Below are positions 42,526 to 50,966 of a stretch of 51,260 bases of DNA, in pieces (within the stretch, counting starts at the first letter, position 1; the number at the start of each line of letters is the position of its first letter). Origin of the DNA: UBA4572 sp049965515 (GTDB lineage Bacteria > Nitrospirota > Leptospirillia > Leptospirillales > Leptospirillaceae); contig JBMFWG010000008.1 in assembly GCA_049965515.1 (NCBI GenBank), positions 1-51,260 on the forward strand, given 5' to 3'. The translations under genes and the position numbers were made by a program. Under the pieces are notes generated by a model that was not told where the DNA came from, did no database searches, and was given only the letters and a program-made list of their open reading frames with translations.

Positions 42526-44667
42526 TCAGGAGGGGACTCCAAAGAGCCTTTTTTCCACCAGACCCTGAAGAATCCGGCGGGAGCGTTGCATCTCCGGCCA
42601 GAGCTCCTGGGGGCTGACGCCCTTTCGGGCCATCTCCACAAACCGCGCGTAGTTCTTGTGCCAGACAAGGTGGGCCTCCATGATGGAGGCATCTCCCCCG
42701 ATCGGGATCACCATGTCATGAAGGGGACACTGCCTCCCGTCTGCGAGACGGTGGGAGTCGATGACGTCGGAGATGGTGGTGAGGGCATTGAAGACACCAA
42801 AGAGGCGGGAGATGTGCCGGCTATACCAGCCGAAGAGGGAATGGGGATAGGGCCCCCCTACCCCGCTCGCCGGAGGGGGCGACCAGAGAGAGAGCTCTTC
42901 GGCGCTCATTGGCCGGGCGATGGCATAACCCTGGAGAAGAATGTTTTTGACACTTCCCAGCGCATCGACAATTCCCGGAGTCTCGACCCCCTCCGCCACG
43001 CAGGAGACCCCTCGCTGCAGGGCCAGCATCATCAGGGAGAAGATCATGTCGAGATTGGAAAAGCCATGGGCGAGAGGTCGGACGAAGGCCTGATCGATCT
43101 TGATCCCGTCCACCGGAAGGGTGACCATACGGAGAAGCGAGGATTCCCCGGAGCCCACATCATCGAGGAGGAGAGAGTATCCTCGATCCTTGAGGTTGTG
43201 AAGCCCCCGAAGGATCCGTGCGTCATCGACCAGGGCTGATTCCAGGATTTCAAATCCGATTCGCAGGGGAGAGATCCCCCGGTCGGTCAGCCTGTCGGGA
43301 AGAGAGTCCAGCCAGCCAAGATCCTCAAGAATCTCCGTGGGGAGATTGAGCTGGCAGGGAAGGGACTCAAAGCCCGGGATCTCAAGGTCGGAGACAACTT
43401 GGGAAAGACCCTGATCGAAGAGCATCCGGAGCTGGCGCTGGCCGAAGGCGGGCAGGAACTCGGCCGGAGAAAGAAGGCGTTCGCCTGAGCGCAGACGGGC
43501 CAGCGCTTCCACCTTGACGATCCGGCCGGTGACCGGATCGACAATCGGCTGGTAGCGCATGACGAGGGCTCTCCCCAGAAGGAGTCGACGATATTCCTGG
43601 CCGGAGACGACGGACGGGGGGACAGCATGAAAGCGGCTGTCTTCAAAGCGGTCCAGGGCCTCTCCCAGATGAATTGTGACCCGGCGCCAATACTCGTCAC
43701 TGTGGGCGGGAGAAAACACAAGCGGCGTCCGACCGAAAAAAAGAAGGACTTTCTGGGGACGCCCCATCCTGTCGCCCAAGGGAAAGGCTCCCAGAGAGAA
43801 AATCCCCGCCTCGAAAAACCCCGCAAGGATCTCCTTGGGATGCGCCGGGTCCTGTCTGAGGGAGAGGCAAACCTCCGGGACTTTTTCCGCCAGAAGATCT
43901 CCCAGGACCTCTCCCAGCCAGGCAAGAAAAGCCGCCTCACCGATTCGGGGAAACACTCCGGCCCGTTGAAGGAAACGAAACTCCCCGGGAAGGGGATCGA
44001 GCAGGAGGATCCCTCCCACCTGAGGATCAAGCAGGGAGGTCAGGAGGGACTCGAGGGCCGCCGCCCCTCCGTCGCGGGAGACCGTTCTCTCCAGGGACTC
44101 AAGAAGCTCCGCCCGCTTCCGTTCCATTTCCTCGTAGACGGACCTCTGGACAGAGAAGTCCGTCTGGATCCGGCTGGACAGAACTTCCGAGACGAGTGCG
44201 GCCCGCCCTTTGGGAAGTCCTGCCAGGGCGACCTTCAGGGCTCTTTCATAGAGATCCGCCCCTTGGGCAAGCAGGGAAAGCGAGAGACCGTAGGACCAAT
44301 GGCGAAGACCCACCTGTCGGGCCATGGCAATATGCTCGGGAAGGTCGAGGTCGGGAGAGAGAAGACGGCCAAGGTAGGTCACCTGACGGGTCTTCAGATG
44401 GTCGAACTCCTCGGGGGTCAGCGATTCGAGAATGGTCCGACCCTCCTCGGAGCCCAGAAGGAGGCGGTAAAAGGAGAGAACGGCCATCTCGAGATGCTCC
44501 GGATCCGGAGAGAGTCCGGAGAGAACCCCTCGGAAATCCTCGGCTCCTTCCGTTCTTTCTCCTGTCTTTCCCTGTGTTTTCTTGTCAGGGGAGACCGGCG
44601 GAAGGGACTCTCCCTCCGAAGGGGCAGTCCCCTCCCTCTCTTTCTGACCCTGCCTAGACACGGACAC
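42526..44667 (-). CDS. Globin-coupled EAL-domain protein with CZB-like C-terminus
   Basis: 713 residues. A low-complexity start is followed by an all-helical domain (about 45-195) resembling globin-coupled sensors, with candidate haem ligand His123 (RQVGLRHWSYGL). A possible GAF domain (about 200-340) and an EAL domain (about 355-600) come next. The EAL catalytic residues look intact: Glu387 (EALAR), Asn441, Glu473, Asp502/Asp503, Lys523, Glu559 and Gln579. This predicts c-di-GMP hydrolysis controlled by oxygen or another gas. The last 110 residues contain Cys647, His650 and HLVWH (His666, His670), like a CZB zinc-binding domain. The GTG start overlaps miaB by 14 bases. Confidence 0.78.
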   Translation of the reverse strand: MSVSRQGQKEREGTAPSEGESLPPVSPDKKTQGKTGERTEGAEDFRGVLSGLSPDPEHLEMAVLSFYRLLLGSEEGRTILESLTPEEFDHLKTRQVTYLGRLLSPDLDLPEHIAMARQVGLRHWSYGLSLSLLAQGADLYERALKVALAGLPKGRAALVSEVLSSRIQTDFSVQRSVYEEMERKRAELLESLERTVSRDGGAAALESLLTSLLDPQVGGILLLDPLPGEFRFLQRAGVFPRIGEAAFLAWLGEVLGDLLAEKVPEVCLSLRQDPAHPKEILAGFFEAGIFSLGAFPLGDRMGRPQKVLLFFGRTPLVFSPAHSDEYWRRVTIHLGEALDRFEDSRFHAVPPSVVSGQEYRRLLLGRALVMRYQPIVDPVTGRIVKVEALARLRSGERLLSPAEFLPAFGQRQLRMLFDQGLSQVVSDLEIPGFESLPCQLNLPTEILEDLGWLDSLPDRLTDRGISPLRIGFEILESALVDDARILRGLHNLKDRGYSLLLDDVGSGESSLLRMVTLPVDGIKIDQAFVRPLAHGFSNLDMIFSLMMLALQRGVSCVAEGVETPGIVDALGSVKNILLQGYAIARPMSAEELSLWSPPPASGVGGPYPHSLFGWYSRHISRLFGVFNALTTISDVIDSHRLADGRQCPLHDMVIPIGGDASIMEAHLVWHKNYARFVEMARKGVSPQELWPEMQRSRRILQGLVEKRLFGVPS

Positions 44668-46012
44668 CGCTCAAGCCTGCCTTGGTAAAGGAATCGATAA
44701 CCACGCGCGCAATCTCGCCCAGAGCCGGCAAGGACTCATGGTCCGAGAGGCGCCCCCGAACCGTCCGGAAATGGGGCGATCGCCCGGAAAAGGTCCGGGA
44801 CACTTCGTCGGTCCGCTCGACGAGGATCTCTTCCGTCGTTCCGATTCGCCCCCGGTTCTTTTCCAGGACCATTCCTGTCAGGAGGTCATCGAGACGACGG
44901 AAACGGTCGAGGGAGACGGAGCGGTCGGGGAGTCCCTCCCACCCATAGGCCGGGGTCCCCGGACGGGGCGAATAGATGAAGCAAAAGGCTCCGTCGAACC
45001 GAAACTCCGAGACCGCCTCGAGAGTCATCTGAAAGTCCTCCTCGCTCTCCTTGCAAAATCCCACGATCAGGTCGGTCGTCAGGGCCACATCGGGAATCGC
45101 CGCCCGCAGGTGACGAATCTTTTCGCGGTATTCCTCGAGGGTGTACCCCCGCTCCATGAGACGGAGCATCCGATCCGAGCCCGACTGAACGGGAAGATGC
45201 AGGTGGGGCATGACCTTCGGGGAGCGGGCCATGGCCTCGATAGTGGGAAGGTCGAGATCGGAGGGATGGGAGGTGGTGAAGCGGATCCGCAAGAGACCTT
45301 CAACCTCCTCCAGCGCCAGGAGCAGATCGGCAAACCCCTCCCCTTCGGGTGCTCCCTTCCCGTAGCCATTGACATTTTGTCCCAGAAGGGTCACTTCCCG
45401 GTAGCCCTGCGACACCAGGGAGCGCACCTCGGAGACGATCGAGCCAATAGGACGGCTTCTCTCCGGACCACGGGTCCGGGGAACCACACAATAGCTGCAG
45501 GACTTGTCGCATCCTTCCTGCACGGTCACCAGGGCGGTGACGCCTGGAGGACGGATCGCCGGGGGGGTGGTCATTTCGGGTAGATCAAAGTCCCGACCAA
45601 GCTGGAAGCGTTTCTCGGCTCGCAGGCGGTCGATCATGGGGAGGAGATTCCTCACCTGGGCCGGACCGGCCACCAGGTCGATCTCGGGCATGATCCGGTG
45701 GAGGCGTTCCTGTTCCCGCTCCGCCATGCATCCCGTCACGGCCAGAATCTTCTCCCCCTCTCCTTTTTTGAGAAGACGGAGACGTCCGAGATCGGAAAGG
45801 GCCTTCTGGTCGGCCTTGTCCCGAACGGTGCAGGTGTTGACAATGATCAGGGAGGCCTTCTCGGGATCGTCGGTCTGGCAAAAGCCGGCCTCGGTCAAAA
45901 TTCCAGCCATGCGCTCCGAGTCGTGGACATTCATCTGACATCCGAAGGTCCGAATATGATAGGAGGGAGACGGCGGAAGGGGAGCGGAGAATTCAGGGGC
46001 GTGATTTTCCAT
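44654..46012 (-). CDS. miaB: tRNA-2-methylthio-N6-dimethylallyladenosine synthase
   Basis: Radical-SAM methylthiotransferase modifying A37 of tRNAs. The N-terminal cluster cysteines are in RTFGCQMNVHDSERM, IVNTCTVRDKA and VTGCMAERE. The radical-SAM motif is GCDKSCSYCVVPRTRG. LLGQNVNGYG and a C-terminal TRAM domain complete the protein. 452 residues from ATG 46012 (TTG 46015 is one codon earlier). The start shares one base with the DUF5069 stop. The A37-dimethylallyl transferase (miaA) is not in the window. Confidence 0.96.
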   Translation of the reverse strand: MENHAPEFSAPLPPSPSYHIRTFGCQMNVHDSERMAGILTEAGFCQTDDPEKASLIIVNTCTVRDKADQKALSDLGRLRLLKKGEGEKILAVTGCMAEREQERLHRIMPEIDLVAGPAQVRNLLPMIDRLRAEKRFQLGRDFDLPEMTTPPAIRPPGVTALVTVQEGCDKSCSYCVVPRTRGPERSRPIGSIVSEVRSLVSQGYREVTLLGQNVNGYGKGAPEGEGFADLLLALEEVEGLLRIRFTTSHPSDLDLPTIEAMARSPKVMPHLHLPVQSGSDRMLRLMERGYTLEEYREKIRHLRAAIPDVALTTDLIVGFCKESEEDFQMTLEAVSEFRFDGAFCFIYSPRPGTPAYGWEGLPDRSVSLDRFRRLDDLLTGMVLEKNRGRIGTTEEILVERTDEVSRTFSGRSPHFRTVRGRLSDHESLPALGEIARVVIDSFTKAGLSGVRV

Positions 46013-46416
46013 CAAGGAGTCTCTCCATTGGACACATTCAAGGGATGGACGGGAAAGGAGGTCAGGGGGTGGGAGCCCCGTCCCTCCTCCTGGTCAAGCG
46101 AGTCGAAAAGTCGGCTGTTTTTGACGCAGAAAACCTCTAAAGAGAGCCTCTCCCGGGGAGAAAAGGTGGCCACCCTCTCGGCCAGACGATCCTCAAGATC
46201 CTTTCCGTTGGACATGGCAAGAAGGTGGAGGAAGTCCTCCGGCGACAGGCCAAGAAGCCCCAGGATAAACGCATCGGCCGGGCAGGGAAATTCGTAGTCA
46301 CCCAGCCGCCCCTCCAGCGCCATGCGCCCCTTGTCCACAGCCCGGGCCAGCCAGGGAACCCCCAGCAAAGTCTCCCGGGGTCCGCGGGGAAGAGGAAGAG
46401 AGGGATGTCCGGTCAA
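46012..46416 (-). CDS. DUF5069 family protein
   Basis: 134 residues of the uncharacterised DUF5069 family, recognised by the run PRETLLGVPWLARAVDKGRM, LEGRLGDYEFPCPADAF and LGLSPEDFLHLLA. The most likely start is TTG 46416, which overlaps the methyltransferase stop. The nearby GAAGGA is too close to it to be a normal ribosome site, so translation may depend on reinitiation. It lies between a methyltransferase and miaB in a tightly overlapping unit. The function is unknown. Confidence 0.7.
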   Translation of the reverse strand: MTGHPSLPLPRGPRETLLGVPWLARAVDKGRMALEGRLGDYEFPCPADAFILGLLGLSPEDFLHLLAMSNGKDLEDRLAERVATFSPRERLSLEVFCVKNSRLFDSLDQEEGRGSHPLTSFPVHPLNVSNGETP

Positions 46417-46991
46417 TCCTTCAGGGCCTCGACGACATAGTGATACGGATAGAGGTCGTGGGAACGAATCTTCACAAAGCCCGCCGCGATCAGGACATCG
46501 TAGAGATCGACTTCGGATTTTCTCTCCTCCACGGGAGGGCCCTTGGGGGTGGGCTCCTTCATCCAGTCCACGACAAGACACTGTCCGGAAGGAGAGAGGA
46601 TCCGGAAGATCTCGGAGAAGATCTCCCGGGGATGGGTCAGCTCGTGGAAGACATTGGCCATCCACACGACCTCGACAGCACCATCCGGCAAGGGAATCCG
46701 GTCCTTCTCGGAGAGAACCGTCCGGACAAGATCCCGAAAGGGCTTTGTCCCAAGCTCGCGATTGAAGTGTTCGACCATTCCGGGCTGAAGCTCTACGGCA
46801 TGACAGGTCCCCCGCCGGGAGAGGACCTCCGCGATAGGAAAGAAAAAGAAACCTGATCCGGCACCGACTTCCGCCGAATCTCCCCGGTCGTAGGGCCGGA
46901 TCAGCGGGAGAAGGAGAGCAGGATCCTGAAAGGACTTTCTCTCCGGGTCGTGAAGCCGGGTGACATGTTTCGGGTCAAAGAGATGGGCCAA
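46413..46991 (-). CDS. SAM-dependent methyltransferase (class I)
   Basis: 192 residues, Rossmann-fold methyltransferase of the UbiE/Methyltransf_11 type: motif I EVGAGSGFFFFPIAEVL, acidic loop AVELQPG, IPLPDGAVEVVWMANVFHEL and FRILSPSGQCLVVDW. The TTG start has an excellent ribosome site (AAGGAGG six bases before), so initiation at TTG is convincing. It is the first gene of the four-gene minus-strand unit. The substrate is unknown. Confidence 0.88.
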   Translation of the reverse strand: MAHLFDPKHVTRLHDPERKSFQDPALLLPLIRPYDRGDSAEVGAGSGFFFFPIAEVLSRRGTCHAVELQPGMVEHFNRELGTKPFRDLVRTVLSEKDRIPLPDGAVEVVWMANVFHELTHPREIFSEIFRILSPSGQCLVVDWMKEPTPKGPPVEERKSEVDLYDVLIAAGFVKIRSHDLYPYHYVVEALKD

Positions 46992-47417
46992 GAGGTCCTC
47001 CTTAAAAGATTATGTCGTGAATCGCCCCTGACAGGCTCAACGGGATCGGATATTTTTTTATTGTATCACGAGACGCTCCCCGGAGCCGGAGAGGAGGTGC
47101 GTCGGTCCCTCTTTCGAGAGAAACCTTATCGATTTCATGGGCAGTCCACGATTTATGGCTCAAGAATCCTGGAACATCCTCCTTTGGACTTCCTGTCGAC
47201 GTCGGGAACAGGCCTATGTTCCGGCGGGAGAGGTGCATCGATATGACCTGAACCGACGGGAACGGGGCTGATTTCCAAAAACCCCCTCGAAAAACCGGCC
47301 GAGGGGGGGTGAAGCGAATCCTATCCCGGAGGGTTTTCTCGCATGATCGGCATTTTGTCTCCCGATTATGATAAGATGCTCACTTCAAAGACCACCGACT
47401 GACCTTGCGGGACCCTG
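46992..47417. other. Divergent intergenic region with a hairpin
   Basis: 426 bases between the methyltransferase and lptF, without a supportable gene. An eight-base perfect inverted repeat (CCCCCTCG at 47282-47289 and CGAGGGGG at 47300-47307, ten-base loop) has no T-run and may be a regulatory hairpin ahead of lptF or a remnant terminator. A 98-codon frame at 46950-47246 shows no domain and crosses the methyltransferase start region. Confidence 0.5.
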
Positions 47418-48551
47418 ATGAAGATCATTCACCGATATCTTTTTCTTGAGCTTTTGACGCCTTTTTTTCTGAGTCTTCTGGTTCTGGTGATCCTTCTTCT
47501 GACGCAGCAGGCCCTTCTCATCATGAACCTCCTCGTGAACAAGGGCCTCTCGGTCGAGACGGTTTTCCGACTCCTCTCGATGATCTTCCCCCAGTTTCTG
47601 AGCATGATCATCCCGGTCTCGGTCCTGACCGCCTCCACAGCAACCTTTCATCGCCTCGCCTCCGACGGAGAGATCATCGCCTTCAAGGCCTCGGGAATCA
47701 GCCTCTCCCGCCTTCTGCTCCCGCTCTTTCTCTTTGCGGCAATCGGCTTTGGAACGAACTTCTACCTCTCCCTCAAGGCGATGGAGACGCAGGGACTGTC
47801 TCTTCAGGACCTCTTGGTGCGCGTCTTCCAGAAGAAGCTCTCGCTAGCCATCAAGCCCCAATCCTTCAATAACTTCATGGGACGCTTCATCATCTATGTG
47901 GAGAAGATGCCCACGCTCTCCCATATCGAGGGTGTTTTCATCTACCAGAAGGAAAAAAAGAAGGATTCCCGGACGGTGATCTTCGCCCAGAGCGGAGAGA
48001 TTCTCAACGAACGCCATCCTCCTGGTCTTCGGCTTAAGCTCTCCCACGGGACATTCTTTCAGGAGGGCTCCGCCCAGCAGTATATCCGGTTCGGCTCCTA
48101 CGACCTGACGATCACCGGCCACCACACCGACGACAGCATCCGGGTGAAGTCCATCGACGAGATCCGGGCGGAGATCGCCCAATCTCCCTCCCCGGACCCG
48201 GCCCTTTTCCGAGCCCTGGAGGATCGGTACAAGAACTATACCTATCCCTTTTCCTGCTTCTTCTTCGCCTTTCTGGGCATCCCCTACGGGATCTATACCA
48301 TGCGCTCGGGCCGGCTGGCGGGATTTGTCTTTGCCACCGTCACAGTCATCCTCTTCTACATGATGAATACCATCGACGACCTCATGGTGTCCAAGCGCCT
48401 CCTGAGCCCCGCGGCTGCCGCCCTCGCCCCGGATATCGTTCTGGCGGCCCTCATGACGGCCCTGCTATTCATGGTCTTCCATGAGGTCGACGTGAAGTCT
48501 CATCTTCCCCGGTTTTCGCTCCCCTCCTGGCTTCGGAGGAAGCGGTCGTGA
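47418..48551 (+). CDS. lptF: LPS export permease LptF
   Basis: 377-residue inner-membrane permease of the LptB2FG complex that extracts lipopolysaccharide for transport. The N-terminus IHRYLFLELLTPFFLSLLVLVILLLTQQALLIMNLLVNKG and the second block FPQFLSMIIPVSVLTASTATFHRLASDGEIIAFKASGIS are characteristic. A periplasmic beta-jellyroll and three C-terminal helices follow (FFFAFLGIPYGIYTMRSGRLAGFVFA). LptF and LptG are adjacent, overlapping by four bases (GTGA). The ATPase LptB and the bridge proteins are not in the window. Confidence 0.93.
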   Translation: MKIIHRYLFLELLTPFFLSLLVLVILLLTQQALLIMNLLVNKGLSVETVFRLLSMIFPQFLSMIIPVSVLTASTATFHRLASDGEIIAFKASGISLSRLLLPLFLFAAIGFGTNFYLSLKAMETQGLSLQDLLVRVFQKKLSLAIKPQSFNNFMGRFIIYVEKMPTLSHIEGVFIYQKEKKKDSRTVIFAQSGEILNERHPPGLRLKLSHGTFFQEGSAQQYIRFGSYDLTITGHHTDDSIRVKSIDEIRAEIAQSPSPDPALFRALEDRYKNYTYPFSCFFFAFLGIPYGIYTMRSGRLAGFVFATVTVILFYMMNTIDDLMVSKRLLSPAAAALAPDIVLAALMTALLFMVFHEVDVKSHLPRFSLPSWLRRKRS

Positions 48552-49633
48552 AGATCCTGACCAGACATATCATGGGAGAGTATATCAAGATCTACTTTCT
48601 CTCCCTGGTCTCACTGGAAGCCATCTATCTGGTGATCGACTCCGTCGAGAAGATCAAAAGCTTTCTTGCCCATCACGCCCCCTGGTCGCTGATGGGGGAA
48701 TTCTTCGCCTGGAGATCGATCGAGGTGGGATTTCGGGTCATCCCCATGTCGGCCCTCCTGGCCACCATTCTCGCCCTGGGAATCGCCTCGAAGAACCATG
48801 AGATTACCGCCATCCGGGCCGCCGGCATCAGCCTGGGAAAGGCCACCTTCCCGATCCTTCTCTTCGGAGCACTGCTTTCCTTCATCGAGCTTCTTCTCAA
48901 CCTCTGGGTCGTTCCCCATGCCTACCAGACCACCGATGTCATCATGGAGGAGAGGATCAACCAGGGGTCTGGCTGGTCCGGCGAGGTCCGGCGAAATGTC
49001 TGGTTTCGCCATGGCTCCCGGGAAATTTTCCGGATTGCCAAGATCGAGCAGGGGGGAACCCGACTCGACAAGGTGACAATCTATCACAAAAGTCAAAAGG
49101 CTGACCTTCAGTGGACCATCGAAGCCAAGACCCTTCTCTACGAAGGGGGAGGCTGGACCTTTCACGACGGCATCCGGACCCGGTTTCACAAGGACGGAAC
49201 ACTCTCGAGCACTTCCTTTGCCACCCTCCCCTTCCCTCTGGACCGGCGCCCGGCGGATTTCTTTATCCGCAAGACCCATCTCTCCCACCTGACCTACGCC
49301 GAGCTCTCCCGGACGATCGATCTTCTGAAGGCCAATGGGCTTCCCCACAAGAACTTTACCGTCTTGCGGGACGGGGTCCTGGCCTTTCCGGCAGCCTCTT
49401 TTCTCATGGTTCTCTTTGCCATCCCTTTCGGAATCCGGGAGGGACGGCAAGTGGGAATCGCCCGGGGATTCGGGGTTGCACTCATGCTCTCACTCTCCTA
49501 TTGGACGCTTTATTCCATGGGGCTCGCCCTGGGACGAGGCGGAGTCATCCCCCCTCTTCTGGCGGCCTGGTTTGCCAATCTCGTCGTCCTGGCCGTGGGG
49601 CTGGGGCTCCTCTCCTCGGTCAACAGGGTGTGA
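48548..49633 (+). CDS. lptG: LPS export permease LptG
   Basis: 361 residues, second permease of the LPS exporter. LTRHIMGEYIKIYFLSLVSLEAIYLVIDSVEKI, then FRVIPMSALLATILALGIASKNHEITAIRAAGISL, a periplasmic jellyroll, and the final helices with FLMVLFAIPFGIREGRQVGIARGFGVALML and YWTLYSMGLALGRGG. Start GTG 48548 overlaps the lptF stop. Assignment of F versus G is by order and similarity of the first helix. The two subunits are related. Confidence 0.92.
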   Translation: MKILTRHIMGEYIKIYFLSLVSLEAIYLVIDSVEKIKSFLAHHAPWSLMGEFFAWRSIEVGFRVIPMSALLATILALGIASKNHEITAIRAAGISLGKATFPILLFGALLSFIELLLNLWVVPHAYQTTDVIMEERINQGSGWSGEVRRNVWFRHGSREIFRIAKIEQGGTRLDKVTIYHKSQKADLQWTIEAKTLLYEGGGWTFHDGIRTRFHKDGTLSSTSFATLPFPLDRRPADFFIRKTHLSHLTYAELSRTIDLLKANGLPHKNFTVLRDGVLAFPAASFLMVLFAIPFGIREGRQVGIARGFGVALMLSLSYWTLYSMGLALGRGGVIPPLLAAWFANLVVLAVGLGLLSSVNRV

Positions 49634-49853
49634 GGGCGTTTGGCGACCTTTCGGCCGGTACTTTTCCCGGACCACGCCTCACTTGGCCGGAAACGGGCAT
49701 GATCTGTCACAAGGCCCCCGACACGCCCCGCTCTCGCCTTTCCCCCGCAGCCCCCGCGTCGTCCTTTTCCGCTTGACCTCCCGACGGGGCATTGGGTCTA
49801 ATCGAAAGAACAAGGGCGAAAGTCAGCCCTATAACTGACAACAGGGAGTCTAT

Positions 49854-50924
49854 ATGGCTGAAAAACAACGAATCGGCGTTCTTCTCTTCAATCTCGGAGG
49901 TCCTGAAACCCTCGACGATGTCACCCCTTTTCTCGAAAATCTCTTCTCCGATCCCGACATCATGGATCTTCCCCCGGTGGTCAAGACCTTTCTTCCCCGC
50001 TTTCTGGCACGGCGAAGAGCTCCCAAAAGCCGTGGATACTACGAAGCCATCGGCGGAGGCTCTCCCCTTCGGCGGATTACAGACGATCAGGCCGCCCTCC
50101 TGGAAAAGGCCCTCAACCACCCGGACTCCCCCTTCGAGGCTCGTGTCACCGTCGCCATGCGCTATGCCCCTCCCCGGATCGAGGAGGCCTTGGCCCCCCT
50201 CGACGCCTTCCGCCCCGACAAGCTCGTGCTCCTTCCCCTTTATCCCCAGCGTTCAACCACCACAACCCGATCGTCCTTCCGGGATTTCAAGGATAGGGTC
50301 AAGGGCTTTCCGGCACTTTCCCGGACGGATCTTCATGTCGTTCCGGCCTGGCCGGAGTTTTCTCCCTACATTGAGGCGTTGGCCGAAACCATTCTTATTG
50401 CCATTGGCCGGCTCCCCAAAAACTCCCATCCTATCGACGTCCTTTTTTCGGCCCATGGGATCCCCGTCAAGCGGATTCGACAGGGAGATCCTTACCAGGC
50501 CGACACCGAAACGACCGTCGAAAAGGTCGGAATGATCCTCCGGGAGCGACTGCCGGAGAAGACCCTGAGAATCCACCTCGCCTACCAGAGCCGGGTCGGT
50601 CCTCTCAAGTGGCTCGGACCGGAAACCAAGGAGACAATTGCGACCCTGGCCTCCCGCCACGGAACGGTCAATCTTGTCCTCGTCCCGGTCAGCTTCGTCT
50701 CCGACCACCAGGAAACACTTTTCGAGATGGACATCACCTATCGGGACCTGGCCAGGGACTCCCGCATCCTTCACTTTGAGAGAGCTCCCGCACTCAACGT
50801 CCAGCCCTCCTTTATCGCCGCACTTTCCCGCCTCGTTTTGGCAGGGCTCAAAGACGAAAGATTTTCCTGCAAAGAGTGTCGATGTCATTGCGGGGTCTGC
50901 CCCGGAACAGAGGAAAAAGCATAA
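49854..50924 (+). CDS. hemH: Ferrochelatase with Cys-rich C-terminal tail
   Basis: Inserts ferrous iron into a porphyrin in the last part of haem synthesis. Family marks are RIGVLLFNLGGPETLDDVTPFLENLFSDPDI, GGGSPLRRIT, VLFSAHGIPV with catalytic His201, and PVSFVSDHQETLFEMD with Glu287. The last 20 residues hold five cysteines (339, 342, 344, 346, 349; CKECRCHCGVC), a tail not found in Bacillus ferrochelatase. It could bind a [2Fe-2S] cluster, as some bacterial and animal enzymes do. 356 residues. A gap of 220 bases with no gene lies between lptG and the start. Confidence 0.93.
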   Translation: MAEKQRIGVLLFNLGGPETLDDVTPFLENLFSDPDIMDLPPVVKTFLPRFLARRRAPKSRGYYEAIGGGSPLRRITDDQAALLEKALNHPDSPFEARVTVAMRYAPPRIEEALAPLDAFRPDKLVLLPLYPQRSTTTTRSSFRDFKDRVKGFPALSRTDLHVVPAWPEFSPYIEALAETILIAIGRLPKNSHPIDVLFSAHGIPVKRIRQGDPYQADTETTVEKVGMILRERLPEKTLRIHLAYQSRVGPLKWLGPETKETIATLASRHGTVNLVLVPVSFVSDHQETLFEMDITYRDLARDSRILHFERAPALNVQPSFIAALSRLVLAGLKDERFSCKECRCHCGVCPGTEEKA

Positions 50925-50966
50925 GGAAGAGTCCAAAGGACGGCAGGAAGAGGGCTCCCTCTCAAT

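Noticed and set aside
46950..47246. 98-codon frame across the methyltransferase start and the lptF upstream region
   Set aside because: No domain, overlaps the well-supported TTG start and ribosome site of the methyltransferase on the other strand.
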